Shown: positions 1-7,183 of the stretch, one piece after another
How positions within the stretch are numbered: position 1 is the first letter of the stretch
Layout of the letters: each line of letters starts with the position of its first letter
Assembly: GCA_003427395.1 (NCBI GenBank)
Contig: BFEA01000106.1
Span: 1,573,273 to 1,596,271 of the forward strand
DNA: 22,999 bases
Direction: 5' to 3'
Source: Chara braunii
Taxonomy: Eukaryota; Streptophyta; Charophyceae; Charales; Characeae
Notes under the pieces: model-generated
The model's input: only the letters and a program-made list of their open reading frames with translations
Database searches by the model: none
What the model was told of the DNA's origin: nothing
Translations under genes and position numbers: made by a program

Positions 1-549
1 GTTATTGTTGAGTTTACCATGCGCACTTCCCCGCCATGCCGCGGTCACGGGCCGAGGCTCTCGTAGCCCGCAGTACTCATCGAAAAGAGCATGCTTTTAT
101 NGTCTTTGGTCGNAAANACCCCGACTTTTGCTCGCGCCGTATCCACGCGTCGTACCTAGCTTAATTTTGTTACAACTCCTACCGTCGATACCTTTATAGT
201 CAATTGTAGTACTTGCATACTTTACATGGTGCGGCCTCAAAATGCCGCCCTTCCGCAAGCCAGTCGAAAGTTTTCCTCTAGCCATAGCTTCGACGGTCTA
301 ACTTCGCACCGGTGGCGACTCCGTCAGTACGTTCGAAGTCTGCGGCCCGTGCAACGCTATCCGAACCCCTAGCTTACTTTTAACTTGGACCGCCGAGCAG
401 TCCATCTGTTCACACTATTTAACTAACGCGTGCCCACAAAGTGCACGCCCACACACTCTTTGAATAAGCTATGCGTGCGCCCGCCGTCCCTGACTTCAAA
501 GTCAGTCACGGTCAAGTGAAAAACACGCTACTTCCTTAAATTTTATCAA
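1..549. other. Left edge, no recognised gene
   Basis: I see no convincing gene here. All frames are short and hold stops. Three single Ns lie at about 101-117. On the minus strand this stretch follows directly after the decayed CCHC/coiled-coil ORF at 550-1508, so it probably holds that element's more decayed continuation; one minus frame has scattered protein-like stretches, but none that I can name. Confidence 0.4.
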
Positions 550-1508
550 GAGTGCTCCTCCTGCGAGGTGCAAAAGTACGCACAATTACCCTTGTAAGGG
601 TATTGGTGCCGACAGCGTGGTGACTGGTGGGCTGTTCCCCACTGATGTGTCTTCGCCCCGCTTCCGTTTCTCGGTAATTTGTAGTCCTTCGGTGCTCTTG
701 GTAATTTCTTCGACCTCTCCTGCTCTGCTTGAAGCAGAGGCGATGGCTTCGACAACCTTGCCTTTCCCTTTAATGTCTATTTGGCTCTCGACTAACACCT
801 CCTGACAATGTTTTTCAAGCGGTCGTCTAGATTGGTGTTACCCAGCCTAAGGCCAACCTGCACTTCAACCGCCTTGGCCATGGCTTCTCGATCCTCTTCC
901 TTTCTCCGCTGTTTTTCGATCCTCTTTTGCTTCTTCAGCTCCTCAAGCTGAATAGCTTCCTCCATCGCTGCTCGCTCCGGTGCTTTTTTCCTCTTCACCT
1001 CCTCTTTCTCTAATTTTGTGCGCTCCTTCTCAGCTCGCCTCGTTATTTCCCTGTCGAAAAATTATTTCATGGCGGTCACACTTTTATCAAGGTTCTCAAT
1101 CTGACTCAGCGTCCTTCGTTCTTCAGACAGAGAACGCTTCACGTTGGTGCTTNATGAGTACCGAGGTGAAGTAGACCAACCCCGCCTCTAAAATTATGGT
1201 GGACACTTATATCCATCAACTTCCATTTGTCTTTGTGTTTCCTCATTGGTCCAGAATCTCCAGCAATCGCTGCAGTAATGGCCAACGACTTTACAGTCAA
1301 ATCAGACAGGGGGAGGTCTCCACGACAGGTCGCTACTTGGTGGTTCGTCCCTCCCCTATTCCTCACGGCTGTACTCTTCACGTCCTCGATCTCCCCGTCC
1401 ATCCCGGTCATCATTCCGATCTCGACTTGGTGCACGACGATTTTGTCAACGATCGTCGTGAATTCTTCCACGATAGTAGTCATCCTCCCGACCACCACGG
1501 TTCGACAT
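550..1508 (-). pseudogene. Retroelement accessory ORF, CCHC plus coiled coil (decayed)
   Basis: Function is inferred: a nucleic-acid-binding, gag-like accessory protein of a retroelement. Reading from an ATG at 1508-1506, the first 60 or so residues are rich in Arg, Asp and Gly (start MSNRGGREDDYYRGR). A knuckle of the form CX2CX4HX4C follows, but its first Cys codon reads TGA (1304-1302); the rest, FDCKVVGHYCSDC, is intact. After it come a KCPP segment, an SR-like patch and a strongly charged coiled coil (about 1060-860, with EELKKQKRIEKQRRKEEDRE), then LRLGNTNLDDRL and a Lys/Glu/Ser-rich tail ending GNSPPVTT at about 620. In-frame stops occur at 1448, about 1358, 1304, just after KCPP, and near 1065. 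A frameshift near 810-800 joins the coiled coil to the tail. The frame and motif order survive, so it is one old gene. I recall similar proteins from Chara braunii, but could not compare them. Family assignment is tentative. Confidence 0.6.
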
Positions 1509-2076
1509 TATCGATAACCGCGGTGGATCTTCCTTACGCCTTGTTTTACACGCACATGTTTTTTCCGCCAAAAGACAAGTCTTCGGTCAACTGTCGTGCT
1601 TACACACTCCCGCCATGCAGTGTAGGTTGGTTCACATGGGCATCATCATGTATTTGAGAATAGGTGTGACAATCACATTCCATTTTAAACATCATCATGC
1701 ACAACACTTCATGCATACGACAACTCGACACAATACACAATTGCAATTATAGTAAAGTAAAACTCAAATTCCAGAAAATGCGGATCCCCAACCGGTTTCG
1801 ATCACCTCCCGGTGATCGTCATCAGGGGGTTTCTTTCACCTCACAATCCCCCACGTCGCTTCATTCCCTCACCCTCCTCCGTTGCACATATGCCATCTCG
1901 GAAATGTCAACGGCCCGTCGGTCCCGAAGCGAGACAGTTCCCTACCTCATTATTGCCTATGTACCTAATCGGCTCCGCCAAAAGACAATGAAAATACACA
2001 AATTCGTTGTCCCTGGTCCCGAGCAGTACCTGGTATCAGCAATGGGAAAAAACTAGCACTATCCTACAAATCAAAC
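1509..2076. other. Intergenic, no gene seen
   Basis: No frame with a recognisable protein is seen on either strand. The longest plus frame (1697-2056) has no motif or compositional sign of coding. It lies upstream of the decayed ORF on the minus strand and may be that element's leader. Words such as ggtcccgaagcgagacag near 1920 faintly resemble the tandem repeats that start at 2077. Confidence 0.4.
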
Positions 2077-2385
2077 AACAAGTAACACCGGACCGAACCA
2101 TCCTACCCAGTCTGTTTCGATGTGTTCGGTTCCAGGTTGACCAAAATTACAAAACTACAAAAAATCCAGAACAAACCACACAGAACAAGTAACGTCGGAC
2201 TGAACCATCCTACCCAGTATGTCTCAATGGGTTCGGTTCCAGGTCGACCAAAGTTACAAAAATTACAAAAACTATGAAAAAATTCAGAACGGGGCACGCA
2301 AATCTGAACGCTAGTACAGCCGGACCGATTCGCCCTACCCTGTTCAAGTATCCGTTCGGTTCCGGTTACCGATCTGAATCCACTC
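2077..2385. repeat. Degenerate tandem repeat, three units of 107-123 bp
   Basis: Units start at 2077 (aacaagtaac), 2184 (aacaagtaac) and about 2307 (aacgctagta). Each carries the same word order: a CGGAC(C/T)GA block, a CCTACCC block, then a TTCGGTTCC block; units 1 and 2 continue into an A-rich ACAAAA stretch. Units 1 and 2 are very similar and 107 bp apart; unit 3 is more diverged and shorter. The array lies directly downstream (minus strand) of the Penelope-like RT relic, so it could be part of that element's 3' region. No coding frame crosses it. Confidence 0.75.
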
Positions 2386-2499
2386 TACTCTTTGGATTCC
2401 TACAATCTAAAGAAACAACCAGTCATTCGGATCCCTCCATGAATTGAACTACGTACCCCCAGAGCTCTGGTTGGCCCCTCGCAAAGCGTTTCAGAACTC

Positions 2500-4490
2500 T
2501 CAGTAATAGGTAATCCGGAAACCCCATGGTGCGCAATTTACATCTCAGGGGGTTAACCCTTTGGGGGATTTCCCATCTAATCGATGTATTCGATCAATGT
2601 GATGTAATCGACTTGCAATAACGGTGCTCTTTTGTGCCTTACCACCCCAAGATCAATACGATTGACCAATCTTGAATTCTAGATTCTCGGAGGTCCAAAT
2701 CCTTCTTCCGTTCTTCGACACTTGCGTACTCAAAATTTTCCTCAAGCCCTGGTCAACACAAATTTCGCACCCAAAAACTCTCACGTATTTGTTTCATCGT
2801 CCGTTCTCTTCAAGGTCAAATTTTTGGGTAACACTGTTCGAATGTCTCCCATATTTCATTCAACCAGTTTTCGTTCGAACTCTTGCTTGCAACAACTAGA
2901 CTCACATCGCTATTCAACCGAGTTCCAAATACCATGGACTTACGATCCCCCAAGCTACACGGGAAACAGAATACTGAGTGGGCACAAAAAAATTGAAAGA
3001 ATGCAAGCCAATGGAGGGCTTGTACTCCTTCCCATTGGAATCCCGATGGTCTGTTTCAGTAACACATTCAAGGCGAATGTGTACGCGTGATCCAATTCAA
3101 ATCTTACGAACTGTATTAACTCGTCGAATTTCAAAGTCCTCCAATGACCTTGCCCGACTGTCACGCCAAAAGTTGCTCCTCGTCCCCCTGTGTTAACCTG
3201 TTCAAAATGTCCACCTTTTTGCTCGTGAAGGTCAATGATCCATGTAGCTGCTTGCAAAATCTCATAATGTGGTAACCTTCTAAACATGTCTATAATATCG
3301 TACAAGCATGCCCGGCCCGTCAAAGTTACACCACGTCCCAATTTGCTAATTCTTCTATTGCATGCATCAAGACGCTCCGTCAGGGACGATACAACTTTTA
3401 ATTTGAAGTGTAGGTTATGTGGCAGGGAAAAAAGTAAGTGGTTGAGGCCTTTTGCAACCGCCTTACATGTTCGGACGGTGGGCTCCGAATATGTCGGACA
3501 TATCGGTTTATAGCGATCTAGATCCTTATGTTTTGGCATAATGATTTCATACGTCGTCCTGACACGTCCCTTTCCATTCCACTTCCCGAAAGTCAACACG
3601 CCCCGCTGGTTCAAATCTTTCTTCATCTTCACCAAAACCGACTCCGCGGTGCCATCGACAGGGATATATCCTTCATTACAGATGAACAACTCACGCATGC
3701 CTTGGTAGTACAAGACAGGACAAATTAGTGGTGTTTCCCCTGAGTTTCGATCTAGGGGGGTAAGGACAAGTCCTTTGAACCTAGATTTGACTCCCAGCAC
3801 TAGTCTTTTGTCAAGATATTCCGGATCCGTGGGGTTCTCGCACTGCATACATGCTTCCAGTTCTGACGCGGTGCAACTCACAGTCTGCCCTTTTCCATTC
3901 GATCACTCATTGAACCCATTAACTAACTCATGTCCTAGAAAAAACATCCTATCGGTTCGTTGTGCGGGAGGAACGTTTCGAGCATTCAATGCTAGTTTGG
4001 AAATCCCCTCCACCTCCTGTATTCTGCAGCGCACGTATCCTCTTACTCGTGGGTAAGGAAGGCATGTACATGAACAGGTTAACACATCAGCCCGAACATA
4101 CTTGCGCTGATTATGCAATAAGTCCGCAATGCAACGATGTTGTGTCCGGTCGATGCGGACCTTCGATCGTGCCCTACGGATGATACAAAGAGGGAGAAAA
4201 AGCTCACCTAAGTGACCTAACTTATCATTGACCTGTTTCCGTACCTCACGCAACTTAATTCTATCATCAAACAACAACCGAAACACAAGTGTAGCAGACA
4301 TGCTAAAACCAAATTCCTCCCAAATTATTCTAGAAATTAGTCGGCGCAGGTAAGCACGTGTTAATACTAGAAAACAATACATCGAGAGAAATCAAGTCCC
4401 ACCGCTTTAACTTTTCCAACCGCCTAGGATTCTTCAGGAGTGTGACCAGGATAGGCTTATATATATTACCTTTTGGTCGCCACCTTCGAA
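2500..4490 (-). pseudogene. Penelope-like reverse transcriptase (broken)
   Basis: The encoded RT would have copied element RNA into DNA; this copy cannot. The main frame runs from about 4382 to 2955 with one in-frame TGA at 3905-3903. The 4382-3903 part is basic and looks like the RT N-terminal region. After the stop come LTPLDRNSG (an RT region resembling TPADKNSG of Penelope-like elements), RYKPICPTYSEP, motif A LYDIIDMFRRLPH, an insert with GRGATFGVTVGQGHWR, and motif B GIPMGRSTSPPLA at about 3047-3010. The frame is lost just after motif B. A shifted frame resumes with MVFGTRLNSDVSLVVAS (about 2936-2886), then a TGA where the surroundings suggest Trp, EFLGAKF, and about 2640-2555 STVIASRLHHIDRIHRL, which suits the RT thumb region. 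No GIY-YIG domain is seen. The IPMG motif B favours Penelope-like over LINE (usually xPQG) or group II intron (LPQG). Both ends are approximate. Confidence 0.62.
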
Positions 4491-4524
4491 GGTAAGAAAC
4501 CTCGAAAATGCTGCCTTGCTGAAA

Positions 4525-4773
4525 GATCAAGAATACCCACCCTCCGTGGCCCTGATCCGCTGTAAACCACCTATTTGGCCTGCGTGGATCTCGTAGGAGA
4601 CGGCCTGCCGTCGGGCCCCTCTTGTTGGGGTGTTGGGGGCAGGCTGACTTCGTGCTCAAATGACCATATGCTCCGCGTTTAAAGCACCATGGTCTCAACG
4701 TGTACGCTGTGTGGATTTGGTAAACCTTTCCTCCCATTTTGTACGGGATAATATCATCTATCAAAAACGGTTG
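4525..4773 (-). pseudogene. LINE ORF1 zinc-knuckle fragment (non-inverted half)
   Basis: This encodes a piece of a LINE RNA-binding ORF1 protein. The minus frame reads FLIDDIIPYKMGGKVYQIHT, then RPWCFKRGAYGH, CPQHPNKRGPTAGRLLRDP and a GHGGWVF block. The full LINE copy has the same order (IDDVIP, KIHTAHKQRPWCFKCQQYGH, CPHHPGRR, TGRLLRDP, GHEGWVY; about 8010-8245, plus strand). Here the second knuckle Cys is Arg (CFKR instead of CFKC), so zinc binding would fail. Recognisable homology stops near 4525, where Penelope-like sequence on the same strand takes over, so the 3' part of this LINE copy is missing or replaced. Its upstream edge abuts the oppositely oriented ORF1 piece at 4774-5494. Confidence 0.72.
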
Positions 4774-5494
4774 GTCTATCCAGGAGAAATCTCTCGATAT
4801 TAAACATTACTCTCCTAGCACACAACACGGAATGGAAGAGACCTTGAAGGTGCCCCTCCGCGACCTCTCTTCATCGAGGGCGTACTTCCTAACCCTCTTT
4901 CTCCTCCCCTCGGAAAATCAAGTGGTGGACCAGGGTGGGAGAAAGACGATGATGAAGACATACCCGACAGACAAACTGGAGGCAAGGAATAAGGTCTATA
5001 TCAAACACGCTAGCAACTGGCTCTTCCACGGAGATGTCGCACACAAATCAATCAACGATAAAATCAGATGGATACGCAAACGACTGGAGGAAATGAAAGG
5101 CAACCCAGAGGCACTAGCAGTCTAGGAATTCTTCCTGATCCAACCCCTCTCCTCAATGGTTTTCACAATCCTCAGCCTCTTCCCCCAAGACAAACAGACA
5201 ATGGACAGGTGGAAGAAGATAAGATGAGAGATGTTAGATGTGCGCATCTACCCATGACAGCCAAAAAAGGTGAGCCCAAAGGAGAAAAGGGAGCAACTCT
5301 ATTTTTGGGTGGAATTGAGACACATCTCAGTGGAAGTACAAGCTGCCTTGGTCTATGACTTTGGATAACAATACAACATAGTAGACTTTATCGACCCCCT
5401 CCCGTCCTACGTGGCGAAACGAGATGACTACATGATGCTAGGGTTCATCTTCTTCACCCTCACGGTTTTGGCTGCTATGTATGCCTACAATTAG
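4774..5494 (+). pseudogene. LINE ORF1 N-terminal fragment (inverted half)
   Basis: One plus frame, broken by TAG at 5123 and further stops near 5227, 5257 and 5368, matches the N-terminal half of the LINE ORF1 at about 7320-7985. Shared blocks in order: EETLKVPLRDL / DQTWQIPLDN, AYFL, HASNW, NDKIRWIRKRL / NDKIGWIRKRL, FLIQPLSS / FLIQPVSS, DVRIYP / EVRIYP, WVELRH / WVEYRH, and IVDFIDPLPSYVAKRDDYMML / IVDFIDPLPAYVAPRDDFLML. Homology ends at about 5450. That is about ten residues before the point in ORF1 where the opposite-strand fragment at 4773 begins. The last 15 or so residues (FFTLTVLAAMYAY) lack a counterpart and are probably flanking DNA read by chance. Confidence 0.78.
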
Positions 5495-5580
5495 GAGTAG
5501 TGGTTGGTAACTAGTGTGAGATTACACCAGTAGAGATTGAGTTACAAACTGTGTGGCCAGGAGATATATCGGTAGGGTAC
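5495..5580. other. Short spacer
   Basis: Flank of the inverted LINE fragment. No feature is recognised, and I could not identify a target-site duplication here. Confidence 0.3.
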
Positions 5581-6215
5581 GGAGCGCCGCCTTTGCGCTA
5601 AACACCGTGACGGGTTCACGGCGGTCGAGGCGCACATCTTCGAGGTGCCACCAGGAGAAGGTTTGACGGGAAGCAGTCGGGACGACATCGAGTGGATGTG
5701 CGGGCCAACCCGCCACCCTCGTCTGACGCGGGAAGGATGAGGGAGAAGAAGAGGGGGTGACAGAGGGGGTGACACGTGGAGGTGCCATGTCCAGTAAGGT
5801 GCCCCGGGTACGGCGGCTACTGAATCCCGCCGGTAGACTTGGGATAAAGGGCATGAAGCGGGAAGGCGAGGTGCTCTAGTGGCTAACAGCCATATCCAGG
5901 AAACAGACAACCATTAATCCGGAGGCAACGAAAAGAGAACAAGGCGAAGATCCTCGACAGGACACGTGGGTTTAAAAGAAGGGTCCCAATCGGGAGCCGG
6001 CGTTTCCACAGCGGTGTAATTGGGCGAGTGTGTGCGCGGACGTTGGAGCGCTGCCTTGCGCTAACACCGTGACGGGTCAACGACGATTGGGGAGGTGCTA
6101 CCAGGAGAAGGTCGGACGGGAAGCAGTCCGAACGATATCGAGTGGCAGACCCAGTCCACTATTCCGGAAGCGACGGAAGGAGAACAAGGCGAAGATCCTC
6201 TACAGGACACGTGGG
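5581..6215 (+). repeat. Diverged direct duplication, copy A longer than copy B
   Basis: Copy A (5581-5970) and copy B (6045-6215) share two blocks in the same order. Block 1, at 5581-5695 and 6045-6145, contains ggagcgc, cgctaa(a)caccgtgacggg, ccaggagaagg and acgggaagcagtc. Block 2, at about 5908-5970 and 6150-6215, contains gagaacaaggcgaagatcct and acaggacacgtggg. Copy A has about 187 extra bases between the blocks, bounded by the direct repeat AGTGG (5691-5695 and 5878-5882). Copy B has a single AGTGG at that point, as after a deletion between short repeats. The role is unknown; it could be LINE leader monomers or another element's non-coding end. Confidence 0.7.
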
Positions 6216-6509
6216 CCGGAGTTCTAAAGGGATGAAAGTAGAGTGAAAAAAGGGAACGGGTGCTGATTGCGAAGATCGATCCGGGAGGAAACAGCGATCA
6301 AAATCACACGCGGGAATGGAAGGAGGCGCACGACGATTCAAAATGGGAAAGGGGTGAAAAAGTAGCAAGCGAAGAAAAGGAGAAACGGTGTTCAAAGGAA
6401 ATCGGGAGAGAAAGGAGCGTGATGACCAAAACAACGAGCAGGGGGATTGACTGTCTCCGATCCAACGGAGAAATAGAAGAAGGCATACCGTTCTCCTCGT
6501 CACGGGGCC

Positions 6510-6531
6510 CCGTGTGAAGTACAACACACGG
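6510..6531. repeat. Hairpin, 7-bp stem, copy 1
   Basis: CCGTGTG (6510-6516) and CACACGG (6525-6531) are perfect inverted repeats around the 8-base loop aagtacaa. The same stem recurs at 6696-6717 with a different loop. Confidence 0.6.
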
Positions 6532-6695
6532 TGGAGGAGGCGAAAAGGGTTGTCAACAGGGGCGAAGGCGAAGGACATCACCACTTCCTGTCAGTTCTAC
6601 CCCCCCTCTGAAATCCTGCTTAACCTTTAAAACGATCGCCCCCCCCCCAACTCCCTCTCGAAAAAAAGGACAAACCACCCCCTCCCCTCGGGGTC

Positions 6696-6717
6696 CCGTG
6701 TGAAAGACAGCACACGG
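6696..6717. repeat. Hairpin, 7-bp stem, copy 2
   Basis: CCGTGTG (6696-6702) and CACACGG (6711-6717) flank the 8-base loop aaagacag. Stem sequence and loop length equal copy 1, 186 bp away. The bases 5' of both are also alike (a GGGG(C/T)C run), so this is a duplicated segment. Confidence 0.6.
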
Positions 6718-6816
6718 CTCTCCCCCCTCCCCCCCCACCACTCCCACACCCTGATAGCCCTCCCACATCCTGATTGAAATTCCCAGTGTGCGAATTCGTC
6801 TGACCCTTGACTGACC

Positions 6817-6849
6817 GTTGTTGTTGTTGTTGTTGTTGTTGTTGTTGCT

Positions 6850-6928
<79 letters not shown>
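6817..6928. repeat. (GTT)10 followed by a 78-base T tract
   Basis: Ten GTT units (6817-6846), then gctg, then T from 6851 to 6928 without interruption. On the minus strand this reads as a long A tract followed by CAA repeats, like the tail of a retroposed sequence pointing left. It lies just before the first sequence I assign to the plus-strand LINE. Its exact length is probably unreliable in the assembly. Confidence 0.85.
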
Positions 6929-6965
6929 CAGACGGGAAGAACAGCCAGACAAACGGGACGAACCT

Positions 6966-7044
6966 GAGGGCAGACTCCGCACCTCCGCAAAAATGCCCCT
7001 GGGACCACTCCAGAGGGCGGACTCTGCACCTCTGCAAACGTGCC
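6966..7044 (+). repeat. Two-copy tandem repeat in the LINE leader, 47-bp period
   Basis: The segment at 6966-6997 (gagggcagactccgcacctc...) recurs at 7013-7044 (gagggcggactctgcacctc...) with a 47-bp offset and about five differences. Repeated leader units are known in some LINE promoters; with only two copies here, a promoter role is speculation. Confidence 0.65.
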
Positions 7045-7183
7045 GCACACAGGCACACCCCCTGACAGCACGACAGCAAAAGGGAATGGGAAAAGGCCCG
7101 GGCACAAAACAATCTTCCACTAGGAGGCAATGCGCCACCCGGCCAGAACGTCACAGACACAGGATACTTGCATGTCAGAATGA

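Larger units (their letters stand above)
6216..6816. other. Non-coding stretch with two hairpins and C-rich runs
   Basis: No gene is seen. The plus frame 6260-6517 is charged and low in complexity, without a motif. The stretch contains two copies of one stem-loop (listed separately), a purine-rich segment (6310-6420) and C runs at 6600-6650 and 6720-6740. It may be the 5' leader of the LINE downstream or an older element end. Confidence 0.35.

Noticed and set aside
97-285. Minus frame at the left edge
   Set aside because: Short, contains Ns, has no motif and lies next to a decayed ORF.
5522-5910. Overlapping minus frames of 110-122 codons
   Set aside because: Arg/Pro/Ser-rich translation of GC-rich duplicated DNA, with two competing frames and no conserved motif; copy B of the duplication does not preserve them.
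6851-6931. T tract plus CAG as a 3' splice acceptor
   Set aside because: It fits the polypyrimidine-CAG pattern, but any T tract followed by CAG does; there is no exon or donor to pair with.
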